Part shown: in pieces, positions 1-9,476 of the stretch | Numbering within the stretch: the first letter of the stretch is position 1 | How the letters are laid out: each line of letters opens with the position of its first letter | Source: Dimorphilus gyrociliatus | Lineage: Eukaryota > Annelida > Polychaeta > Dinophilidae | Reading direction: 5' to 3' | Length of the DNA stretch: 64,000 nucleotides | Assembly (NCBI GenBank): GCA_904063045.1 | Contig: CAJFCJ010000057.1 | Location: forward strand, 30,439-94,438 | Translations under genes and position numbers: made by a program | The notes under the pieces: model-generated | What the model was told of the DNA's origin: nothing | Databases searched by the model: none | What the model saw: only the letters and a program-made list of their open reading frames with translations

Positions 1-35
1 TCTAAAGTTCTATAATATCTAAAGTCTGAATATCA

Positions 36-272
36 TTATGCTAATATCTCTAATTTCACAGTTTGAATTCTTGAACAATTTTTCAACATATTTCCTATCT
101 GTTCAAAATGTTTGTTATGTAGATAACAACTTGAAAAGTTGATATGCTTCAAAGTATTTGTTGAAAGGAGAAGTCCTTTACAAATATTTTTTATCCCATT
201 TTCAATATTTTCATTTCCTCCTAAATGAATTGTTTCTAATTTTGAACAAGTTTTCAGTAATTTTTCATACAT
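36..272 (-). pseudogene. LRR (RNI-type) gene fragment
   Basis: The 78 codons encode about one and a half ribonuclease-inhibitor-like leucine-rich repeats, with the pattern L-K-x-C-S-x-[LI]-[EQ]-T-[IV] followed by L-G-G-N. The wording is very close to the LRRs of the RING/B-box/LRR gene that starts at 983 on the other strand, so this is a paralogous piece. It opens with a Met after a Leu-rich AT-rich stretch and ends at a TAA. No RING or B-box is visible at its upstream side (272-980). It could be a 3' exon of a gene whose other exons are lost, or a relic. Family is clear; whether it is expressed is not. Confidence 0.5.
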
Positions 273-982
273 TGTTTAAAATACTGCTAACCTTGTGCTG
301 AAGAGAGAATTTAAAATATTTTATGCATTGACAAAAAATCTATCAACTTAATGGTTGTCAATAAGTATACAATCATACAACATATTACCTTTCTAAAACT
401 ATCAACATTAAGCAAAACTAATGTCAACACATCTATATATTTTTGGGTATGCCTGTAAACCTGTTTTTCTTTTTTTTTGTCAGATACCCACCATCTTACT
501 CACTAAAAATGCAAAAATCATTCATTGATCAGAATGTTTAATTCATAACACTCTCCCAAAGATTTTCATCAATGTGTGGGAAATCTTGTGGCCATCCAAT
601 GTTGTTTTCTAAAGTAGAATATTGTCTGTTGTTGAATACAAATATTTAAAATCTTTAAGAAATAGAAACAAGTGTAAATCATTTCTGTTTTGCCCAAAAT
701 ATTAATTTCCAAACAGATATGAATTGCTATAAAATTAATTGTAATTCTTCCAACAGAGATGTTTGAAAGGTTTTGCATAATGTACTAAATGATTAAAATA
801 TCCCTACGAATGATTTATATATTAGTTAACATATGCATGATATGTACTATGAGTACACAACTCAGTTTTGAATATCTATTCAAAGTTCATTACATATGTC
901 AATTCAGTCCATGTTTTAGTAATACATACTGTTCTAAAAATAGAAAACAAAAGTAAAACGAAATATAAACTGTGGTTTTTAA

Positions 983-2750
983 ATGGCGGCAAAACAATAT
1001 GTCATCAGTGAAAATGATCTTAAATGTGCAATTTGCTTAGATTCAGTGGTGGGAAAGGATCCAAGAATACTACTTTGTCAACATACGTATTGTTTTGGAT
1101 GTATTCAACAATTGGAAATGAAAAATCATGAAATCTGCTGTCCAGAATGCAGACAGACTATCAAAGTACCAAAAGGGGATATTAATCAACTTGAAAAAAA
1201 TCGAATTGTATACTTAAGAATATACTTAAGATTTAATAAAGAGCAAAAGCCTTTGCAAATATCATGGGGAAGCAACAGATATGTATTGCCAAACACATGG
1301 TATTGAAAGTTTATGTGTTTCTTGTTTGGATGACAAACATGAGACTTGTAGTATTATTTCAATGAAAAAATTTAAACAAATGAAAGAAAAATTTGATAGA
1401 TTTTTGGAAAAAGACAAAAAAAATACAACTGAGATTTTGAATAAAATTAATGAATATGAAAGAAAAGCAATAATAAAAATACAAAGAGAATATGATACTC
1501 TGAGGTTAAAGTTTTATGCACTAAATAGATTAAAGAGAGAATTTTTCCAGACATTTTCAAATCAACAAGAAACACTTGAAAAACTTTCACAAAGATCAAA
1601 TGAAAAAGAATTAGAAATTCACACAGATATTCGAGTTCGCTATAAATTTAACAATTATTTTGATACTGTTACTAGAGGTGAAGTAAATAAGTTTAATGAT
1701 TATCAATTGAAAACGTATTCAAATCTGAAAAGAGAATTAGAAAATGATAAAACTCAAATGTCTGAAACATCTATAGTTTTTCGTAAAGTTGAAGAGATGG
1801 AATATTTTTTATCAAAATATCCAAAAATATTTGTCAATTTTAAGGATTGTAAACTCAACATGAAACAATGTGAAATTATAGGAAGTTTACTACGGAAATT
1901 TTCTACGATAGAATCTATATGTCTATCCTCTAATTTGGATATGGATAATGGATTTTTGGATATTTGTAGTGGGCTTCGATTATCATCAAACAGTTTAAAG
2001 ATTCTACAGTTAAGTAATTGTTCTTTTAATGTTATACATACTAGAGAGATTGGAACTTTGCTACAGCGTTGTACCTCAATAGAAACCATACATCTATCTG
2101 GGAATACAATGATGGACAATGGAATAGTGGAGATTTCTCTCGGACTTGTACATTTAAAACACACTCTGAAGGATATTGATTTATCATTCTGTAAATTAAG
2201 TAATGATCAATGCACAGAAATTGCAAAAGGGATAAAATCCTGTTCCACACTAGAAACAATAAATTTGAATGGGAATAGAAATATGGGAAATGGAATCAAA
2301 AATATATTTGAAGGACTTCAAACTTCATCAAAAACCTTAAAGAATCTTCAAATTGAACTGTGTGATTTGAATGAGCTACAAAGCAAAGACATTGGAAATT
2401 TGCTAAAACATTGTTCTACAATAGAAACAATAAATCTATGTGGGAATACTGAAATGAAAAAGGAAGTAATAAATATTTGTAATGCTCTTCAAATGTCATA
2501 TAACACTTTGAAAAATTTAGATTTATCTCGTTGCAAATTGACTAAAGGAAAAAGATCACTGATTGAAAATTTGTTAAAGAGTTGGGGTGCGAACGTACCT
2601 GGGTGTGAACGTACCCGGGTGCGAACGTACCCTGGGCGGGTGCGAACGTACCCAGGTACGTTCGCACCCTATTTTTATATTTATTTTATTTTTGAATTTT
2701 TGAATAAAAGATTTAGCTATAAATCTAAAAGTATGTATTTAAAAGACTAA
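983..2750 (+). CDS. TRIM-like RING / B-box / coiled-coil / LRR protein, with a 1-base frame break
   Basis: Likely a cytosolic E3 ubiquitin ligase or recognition protein. The RING C3HC4 finger (C-A-I-C, C-x-H-T-Y-C, C-P-E-C) runs from codon 16 to about 60, followed by the conserved post-RING V-P-x-G-D-I-x-x-L. A B-box with C-K-Y-H-G-E and C-Q-T-H lies at 1250-1345, then a charged helical coiled coil (1350-1800) and four to five RNI-type LRR units with a period near 56 residues (1840-2580). The RING is in frame 2 and everything from the B-box on is in frame 3; the switch must fall near 1240-1255, where no usable intron is visible, so a one-base indel is inferred. The last 55 codons come from an inverted-repeat element inserted at 2585 (see there), not from an LRR domain. 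RING and B-box with RNI-LRR instead of SPRY or NHL is unusual. A paralogous fragment lies at 36-272. Confidence 0.75.
2585..2669. repeat. GC-rich inverted-repeat element, copy 1
   Basis: A GC-rich island in AT-rich DNA built from the 16-mer GGGTGCGAACGTACCC and variants. Four head-to-tail units are followed by one inverted unit (GGTACGTTCGCACCC), so the ends form an inverted repeat. The flank after it (T-rich, with TTTTTGAATTTTTGAATAAA) recurs beside copy 2, so the repeat unit is larger than the motif. It supplies the C-terminal codons and, further on, the stop of the RING/LRR frame. Confidence 0.75.
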
Positions 2751-2789
2751 ATATTATACTAAAAAACAATAAAGCTTGACAAATGATAT

Positions 2790-4691
2790 TTATGCTGGAG
2801 AGTAGATATGGGATGTCTGCATTAATAGATCAATTGATGTCAATTTGTTCAACTTGAAATCATCCCATAAATCAAAAATTTTCTTTTGGATGTCAATATA
2901 CTTTTTCTTTTGATGTTTGTAAATCCTTTTTTCTGACAGTAATTTCTCATAAACTGCAATCAACTCAGACTCTTTTTTTAGCTCATCAACCAGCATGTAA
3001 AAAGAACCTTTAGCAGGCAGCTTACTATTCATTCTTTGATGCCATCCTTCACAATCATTATTGGTCCTAATAGACAAACCAAAAACTGACCAGTTATTTG
3101 GTTTCCATAATTTATTTTTGATCCAGTTTGTTTGGAAGTATTGCAGCAGGTCCAAAAATCTATTTTTTTCACAAAGTTCTGCATTTATGCTGTCAAATGT
3201 TGGTTGAATAATATGTGCTGGCAAGAATGGCAGAGCCATCAATTTTCTGAAATCTTTCCAATCATTTCCTTTTTCTTTGTATTTCTTTACATAGCCAAGA
3301 GCCTATTCAATAATATAAGTTATTTAATAGATAATGTTATATATATTTGAATGTAACTGACTTGTATTTTCCTGTATACTGCTTGTGTGAAATGAAATAC
3401 ACAACCTTGAAATTCAGTGAGGGGATATACTTTTGATAATGCTTTCCATAGTCCTTTTTCAAAATCCATTGTAATTCTTTTTGGATGAAAATCATTGATA
3501 AGATTGTTGATATGCTACAAAAAAGCAACTTTATTTATCATCACTTTTGAAGAGATAATATGAAATATTTACTTGAAATGCTTGTAAGTATGCTTTGGTA
3601 TGCTTTGAAGTCAGAAAAATAAAAACAAGAGGAACTTGCTTCATATCACCACTCTTCTTAACAAATGAGTGAATAGTGACAAGTTGATAAAATGGTTCTT
3701 TTACAATCTTGAAAGTACCATCAATGTACCAACAGTTGGATTTTGATAATAAATTCAGCTGATGGTTTGTTGCAAAGATTAAAATTCTTTCTCCATTTTC
3801 ACAAATATCTTTCTGCAAAAATTCATCAGGCAAAAATGTTTCATCTAAATTAAAGTTGTACACTTTAGGTTCCACTGGCCTAAACTTTTGTCTATTTGAG
3901 TTTGCCATTCTCTTCAAATAGTTGATATCAGGAAGACAAGTTGCATTGGGTTCATAGGATAGAAGAACTTTTTCAGCAATGCTTCTTCCAGATGTTTGAT
4001 TATCACTTCTGCAAACAATTTTCAAATCTGTTTTCACTTTAATATCCACTTCTAAATTCTTTTTTCTGTTGTGATTATGTTCCAAATTGCCTTTGAGAAA
4101 TAAATTTCCATTTTGTCTTATTCTGGCCACACATCTTTTCTTCTTACTTCTCACACTGCACACCCAAATAGTACTTGATGGTGTTTTATGTTTAACAACA
4201 AAAGAATATCCATCATTCAGTAAAATGTCATGTCCCTTTCTACTTCCTCCTTTTACAATCTCAAAATCACTTTTTGTGGATGATTCACAATATTCTTCAG
4301 CATTCTCTTCAACTTCCTCCAAAGAGTCTAGGTCCATTGATTGTCATTCTGAAAGAACATGATTTTCATCCTCCAATATTGATTCCTCAACTGCAGCAAT
4401 CTTATTTCTTTCATCAATAAAGCTTTCTTCAGAATTTACTTTGAATTGATGAATTTCCAGATTAGTTAACTTCTTGAGCATGACAGTACATTTTCTTTTG
4501 TTACAAGGTTTGCAAATTGGTATGTTATGTGTTTCTATAAGAATATGTTAAAAAATATAATTACATGAAAGCTGATTAAAGAGTTACATACCTGTGCATT
4601 TCCTATGAATAAGATTCTTACAAAGGCTGCATTTCAAATATTTTTGCCTTCCATAAATTGTTGAATGACAATTGTGACATTTGAAAGCCAT
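2790..4691 (-). CDS. Mutator-like (MULE) transposase with zinc finger and FLYWCH, four exons
   Basis: DDE transposase of a MULE DNA transposon, or a domesticated copy. Exons inferred: 4592-4691, 3573-4534, 3362-3514, 2790-3302; introns of 57-59 bp with GT/AG ends. Exon 1 plus the start of exon 2 gives a C-x2-C, C-x2-C, H-x2-C, C-x2-C cross-brace finger (PHD/C1-like). Exon 2 then has a FLYWCH finger (about 4090-4270, ending H-N-H) and the first catalytic Asp in W-Y-I-D-G-T-F-K. Exon 3 has the second Asp in M-D-F-E-K-G and the C-x2-H-F-x-Q-A-V-Y-R-K helix. Exon 4 has the Glu context R-T-N-N-x-x-E-G-W-H. A single in-frame TGA at 4344-4346 separates the finger from FLYWCH, so this copy may be broken there or may start at the Met at 4337. 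Other copies: 12.5 kb, 40.6 kb, 53.3 kb, 55.9 kb. Confidence 0.8.
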
Positions 4692-5185
4692 TTTTTAATC
4701 TTCAATCAAATGTAGATGGTTATCTAAAAATATTTCCAGTTATCAATAAATTTCCTTTCCAAATATTCAAAATGGCTGAAATTTTATTTATGAAAAATAT
4801 TCAGCTTTTTCACAATTGAATATAGTATATTACATCAAAATATCATGAATCAACAATCTCAATGATTAGATATAAATACTCACTTCTGTTGAAGCTTCCA
4901 AGAAGAACTTTGTCCAAATTTATTCAGTAAATATAGCTTTACTTTTGCAAGGATAAATATTCCAAGTGAAAGTTTATTTAATAAAACTATCACTATTAAA
5001 ATGGCTGCTATTTCACTTTCAACAACATTTTCTTTTAAAGTAGTAATAATATTGTTGGGATATGTATTCTATTTAATATCTGCATTCTATCTAATCAATA
5101 TATTAACAATTATATTATGAAGGAAAAGAAGGAAAACAGGGTGTCAATGTACATGTTTATTCAAAAATTCAAAAATATAAAAATT
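4692..5185. other. AT-rich interval, no gene seen
   Basis: No convincing coding exon on either strand. It probably includes the upstream region of the MULE transposase that starts at 4691, but I could not recognise terminal inverted repeats for that element here. Confidence 0.4.
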
Positions 5186-5254
5186 GGGTGCGAACATACC
5201 CAGGTACATTTGCACCCACCCAGGGTACGTTCACACTCAGGTACATTCGCACCC
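5186..5254. repeat. GC-rich inverted-repeat element, copy 2
   Basis: Same family as copy 1, in the opposite orientation: GGGTGCGAACATACCC at the left end and GGTACATTCGCACCC at the right, with shorter internal units. The AT-rich left flank (AAAAATTCAAAAATATAAAA) is the reverse complement of the right flank of copy 1, so both derive from the same larger repeat. Confidence 0.75.
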
Positions 5255-5849
5255 AACCCCAATTTAGTTAATTTCAACAAAATTATAGCAAGATGAATAA
5301 TTCAATACATAGTTAATCAATCTCACTTGCTTTCTCTCTCTCTCTTCTCTCCTATAAATAAGTTTCCATTCAACCTCAAAGATGGATAAGGATTTACATA
5401 GGCCTAAAATGTTTATAAGTGTGGATTTTTTTATAAGAAAAAAAAAGGGATTTTTTACAAACATCTCTCCATTTTCTGTCAAATTATCTATCTGAAATAT
5501 TAAATGTCCCAACTGGACAGAAATTATCTCTAGTTATTTCCATTTGCCCAACTAATCATACTACCTGCAACTCTTAACTGACCATTTATTTCACTATGTA
5601 TTCTATTGCCCAAATCGACTAAAGCAGTGAACCTTAAGATATCATCATAATCATTGCTACTGTATGAAGCATATACAGTAGTAGGAATTGTTAAAAATAA
5701 TCTAAGCCAATAGTACATGTATGTTTAAAAACTGGTAGATATGACCCTACAGAGGTATGTATGTATCGATACATATACTACCAGTTAATTTATTTCCTCC
5801 CTCCACAACTATTTCAAACATTACAAAGTAGGTGTTATTACTTAATGCC

Positions 5850-6205
5850 CTTTGCTTCTATTACAACTTCTATTTACAACACTGGCGCTGGATTTCAAAA
5901 ATGGCCTTCTTTTGTGAAATACTCTAAATTGATCTAATAATATTGAAATGTGGACTTTTCGCTTATGCCCCTCCTCTTCAAGTACTTTTTCCTCCTGGGA
6001 TAGTTCATTGGCCTTATAGTTTGGAACAACATGTCTGCTCACAATAAGGCTCCATTCACCATTGAATTTGATGCAGCCAAACACCATAGTGCTCCCTGCC
6101 CCAAAATTGTATGATGTTCAAGGTAAATGTTGGATTTTTCCTTACAAATCCTCTCCTCATGTAGCGTCCTTTGGATTCACCTGAAAAATTCACATTTTCC
6201 ACCTT
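5850..6205 (-). pseudogene. Tc1/mariner transposase relic
   Basis: Read on the minus strand, the stretch from about 6200 down to 6140 resembles the Tc1 segment around the second catalytic position (F-S-G-E-S-K, normally S-D-E-S), followed by Y-M-R-R. It continues, after a one-base frame change near 6090, into G-A-G-S-T-M-V-F-G-C-I, the counterpart of the G-G-G-S-x-M-V-W-G core of Tc1 transposases. Only about 100 codons are recognisable and the key Asp is Gly, so it is dead. The match is from motif memory, not a search. Confidence 0.55.
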
Positions 6206-6573
6206 TCTGTTTCCCACTTACTGTTCTCTGTTTAGAACTCTATTTTGTGTGGGTGATACTCTTTAACTAATGCGGCATCTCCAAACAAATTCTAAACTAA
6301 CCCTGCTATTAATTTTCGCATTCCGCCTAGTGTTACCTGAATTCCTCAGATGTTTACATTCAATGCTGAAATACACATAAATATATATATATATTTGTGT
6401 AATATCGCTATGCACTGGATAGTGGAGAATAGAACCTATTTGTGTTGTCCAGGCTTCAAAATTTCATTGCTTAATTGAAAATACATGTTTAATAGGATAG
6501 TAAGTTAGAGATTAAAAGAAAATAGAATAATGAAAGATGCATTGACTCTTTTCATATTGGAATAAATCCCAAG

Positions 6574-6850
6574 GCAGAAGCTGCCCAGAAATTGATTGAA
6601 GCCGCCCAGAGCTGTGATAGAAGTCACCCACAACTATGATAGAAGTTGCCCAGAGCTATAAAAGAAGTTGGCCACACCTGTAACAGAAGTGAACCTGTGT
6701 CAAATTTTCAAACTGCTCCGATTTACTTGAAATTTTGTACAGAGTAAGGTATAGAACACACCAATTACTGTACAAAATTTGAGCCAAATCGGCCCAGGCG
6801 TTTAGGAGCTACGGCCGTTTGAAATAAACGTAGGTCACAACAAGTTGTCA
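6574..6850. repeat. Minisatellite (about 22-24 bp unit) with adjoining GC-richer repeat-like tract
   Basis: From 6574 to about 6695 there are five to six imperfect units of the type GAAGTTGCCCAGAGCTATGA. The following 150 bases (for example AAATCGGCCCAGGCGTTTAG at about 6787) are GC-richer than the surroundings and have no long open frame. They look like part of an interspersed element rather than host coding sequence. Confidence 0.5.
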
Positions 6851-6927
6851 TGTGTGTGTGACTGCCACCAACTTTTTCTGATATTCGTCCTCACCTTCTA
6901 CACCAATTAGAGGGTAACCTATCAAGT

Positions 6928-7390
6928 TTATTCAAGTAGTAAGCAAGTTTCAATAAGATTTATATTGTATATCTTTATTGGATTGCTGCCAATTTTAATT
7001 TCAATCTTTTTTAGCAAAGCAGAAGATTCAACTACTCTTTGAACAACACACACTTGAATAACATCATAAGCTTTTTTAAAAGTGATCTTTATCCATGATG
7101 ATTTACAGTCTAGATTTGATGAACATGTTGCTGCCCAGTCATTATGATTAATCCAGAAAGGCTCTTGTGCAAATTCACATTTCTGATCAATTGGTGTAGT
7201 ATGTACACTTGAGGCTGTACAAGCTGCTCCATTACTTTTGCTAGCAATATTTATTAGTTTTCCATCTATGGGCAAAGAATAAAGCTTATTATACTTTAAA
7301 TTTATTCATATAATATAATTTACCAGTTATCATTACACTATTTTCAACTAGCAGAAGAAATAGAGCGAAAATGATGAACATTTTCAACAT
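6928..7390 (-). CDS. Small secreted protein with a discoidin (F5/8 C)-like domain
   Basis: Two exons, 7324-7390 and 6928-7265, joined by a 58-bp GT...AG intron with matching phase (split Asp codon). Exon 1 encodes a classic signal peptide, M-L-K-M-F-I-I-F-A-L-F-L-L-L-V-E-N-S. Exon 2 reads as the first two thirds of a coagulation factor 5/8 C or fucolectin-like galactose-binding domain: N-I-A-S, a paired-Cys stretch, W-I-x-I-x-F near the middle (residues about 85-90) and V-x-V-V-x-R. Total about 135 aa, short for the fold, so it may be truncated or may continue in an exon I did not find. Probably extracellular glycan or lipid binding by family; ligand unknown. Confidence 0.6.
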
Positions 7391-7697
7391 ATCTTTCAAT
7401 ATTTATAAATATAAATGTCGTTGGAATTAGATTTCTATATATATTTATAAGATATAGAGATATTGAATTATTGAATATATTTCCTCTTTATTTACCAATT
7501 TCTATCTTATGCTGACAAAAAAAGCAAAGTTTAGCTATTCTTAATTCTTTCTAGAAAATTGAAGTCTAAAGATTCATTTGGTTGGTGTAATCAATACATT
7601 TCTCCTCTGTATTAGGCTTAAAGATTGATTGATTAATATGAGACTTTTTTCTAGACCTCTTGTCAATCATGCTCCAGTAGATGGAAATTTAGGGGTT

Positions 7698-7892
7698 GGG
7701 TGCGGACGTACCCATTTGCAAGTATAGCCTACCCTGATAACATTTTAGGGGAGGGTTAGTTTGTTAATTTAGATGGATTTATATTTAGAGGGGTTCCAAT
7801 TTACGATTAGGCAATATACATAACACAGATATTACGCTCAACTTCTGATATATTAGGGTATGCTTCTATCCTCCATGGGTACGTTCGCACCC
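7698..7892. repeat. GC-rich inverted-repeat element, copy 3 (about 195 bp, MITE-like)
   Basis: Ends are GGGTGCGGACGTACCC (7698) and GGGTACGTTCGCACCC (7877-7892), an inverted pair of the same 16-mer as copies 1 and 2, here enclosing 163 bp of ordinary AT-rich sequence. AAATTTAG occurs just outside both ends, a possible target-site duplication though not directly abutting the ends. This copy suggests the family is a small non-autonomous inverted-repeat transposon, with copies 1 and 2 as collapsed forms. Confidence 0.6.
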
Positions 7893-8433
7893 CCACCCGA
7901 AAATTTAGAGGCTATGGAATGGGAAGAACAAAAATGAATTACACAAAGTTACAAAGGGTTTCACGGTAGCACTAACTCATTTTTATGCATTTTGAAATTG
8001 CTGTTCTAAAATCATCATTTCTTATAAATTGCAAGAACAAAGATATTTTTATACATGAAAATAGATATAAATCAATGCTTATATTCCTATAAATTGATAT
8101 GCCTATATTCTTTCTTTATGAATATATGATGTTTGTCTGGTAAAAAATGTAATTTTTGTGATATTGTTCTACAAGAATTATTGAGGTTTATCAATCAATT
8201 TTTCAACAAATAGGAAAAGTTTGCTAGATAGTTTCTCTGTAGCAGAATGATCAGAACATGTATTCATTAATATTAATAACATAAAATGTAAATAGGTCGT
8301 TGATACACATAAATAGGTTCCGATGGGTGCAATTTCAAATAAGTTTGGCTACATCAAGTTACGATTTTCCCCTTTCCTTTAAAACTGTCGTTTGCCTATG
8401 TGCTTTTATTAATTGTTCGCAGTTCAATACAAA
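7893..8433. other. Intergenic, no feature seen
   Basis: AT-rich sequence upstream of the Cupin_5 gene; no exon, RNA gene or clear repeat recognised. Confidence 0.4.
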
Positions 8434-9006
8434 ATGAAGGCCTATAACTTCAATATTGACAATGAATTGAATTTTTTAGAAAAAGCAGAAGTTAACATGG
8501 CAGGCAAGGGAATGGACTATTGGATTTCTCATTTAAATTTAAAACCACATCCGGAAGGTGGATATTATACTGAAAGTTTTAGGAGTAAAGATTTCATACC
8601 AAGTAAATGTACGGAAGGAAAATTTGATGGAAAAAGAAGTTATTTAACTTCAATTTATTTCCTGTTATCGGATGGTAATTTTTCTGCTTTTCATCGTTTA
8701 AAACAAGACGAAATTTGGAGTTATCATACTGGTTCAACAATTTTCGTTCATATTATTAACGATGATGGATCCTACGAGAAACATAAAGTTGGTTTGAATA
8801 TTGAAGACGGTGAAACTCCCCAATTTGTTATCAAAGCAGGACAATGGTTTTCCTATCACGTTGAAGAGGAAAATGGTTTTACTCTTGTTGGGTGTGTCGT
8901 TGTTCCTGGATTTGAATTTGCCGATTTTGAACTTGGTAAGAGGCAAGATTTAATTGCCAAATATCCTCAACATAAGGATATTATAACAAAATATACAAGA
9001 AACTGA
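8434..9006 (+). CDS. Cupin_5 (DUF985) family protein
   Basis: A single-exon 190-aa protein starting at the ATG at 8434 (an upstream in-frame TTG is not a plausible start). It carries the family signature H-P-E-G-G-Y-Y-T-E near residue 38, then S-A-F-H-R-L-x-x-D-E-I-W-S-Y-H-T-G around residues 90-105 with the cupin His/Glu ligand set, G-Q-W-F-S-Y-H-V-E and a C-terminal V-P-G-F-E-F-A-D-F-E-L. Length is near that of bacterial and yeast members, which form small beta-barrel cupins of unclear substrate (a nucleotide-sugar or small-molecule isomerase-like role has been suggested). It ends in TGA. The family is patchy in animals, so ancient transfer is possible, but base composition matches the surroundings. 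Confidence 0.9.
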   Translation: MKAYNFNIDNELNFLEKAEVNMAGKGMDYWISHLNLKPHPEGGYYTESFRSKDFIPSKCTEGKFDGKRSYLTSIYFLLSDGNFSAFHRLKQDEIWSYHTGSTIFVHIINDDGSYEKHKVGLNIEDGETPQFVIKAGQWFSYHVEEENGFTLVGCVVVPGFEFADFELGKRQDLIAKYPQHKDIITKYTRN

Positions 9007-9476
9007 CATAAAGCTTTGAAAATAGAGAAGATATCCATACTACACCAAGAACATCAGTATTTATGAACACAATGAGAACACTTTGAACAAAAATTCAAAA
9101 TGCAAAATTTAATATCTCAACCATTACATTTTGACAGTAAATTTACAAAATAATCGTTTGAATTTTGTGAATTTCAACTATAATTCTTCATGAAAACTGT
9201 TACAATTTTTACTATAACTAAAAATATAAATATAGAATCAGTTTTTCATGTATTCAATTTTTTGAAAGTATGTCATTCTATTCAAAAAAAAGTAACATCT
9301 GTCGTTCAAACAAGTTAACTATTATTTACCATAATACTATTCCAACATAACCCAGTGTCCATGATATTTCTGGACACTGCCCTATAATTGAAACTACTTT
9401 TGATATGTTATGCAGATAATAAAAAATTTGTTTCTTTAGATAAAAAAAAATAGATATTTAACCCTAAAAGAAGATA
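9007..9476. other. Intergenic with one perfect hairpin
   Basis: Contains CAGTGTCCA at 9353-9361 and its exact inverted partner TGGACACTG at 9371-9379 around a 9-base loop; otherwise AT-rich with no exon. The hairpin could be a transcript 3' end structure for the Cupin_5 gene or chance. Confidence 0.35.

Noticed and set aside
5264-5718. Minus-strand open frames near the second inverted-repeat copy
   Set aside because: No domain, no signal peptide continuity, no splice partners; likely chance frames in repeat flanks.
5759-5782. Palindrome around ATGTATCGATACAT as a regulatory site
   Set aside because: Single AT-rich occurrence with no gene start beside it; could be a worn transposon end, but nothing supports it.
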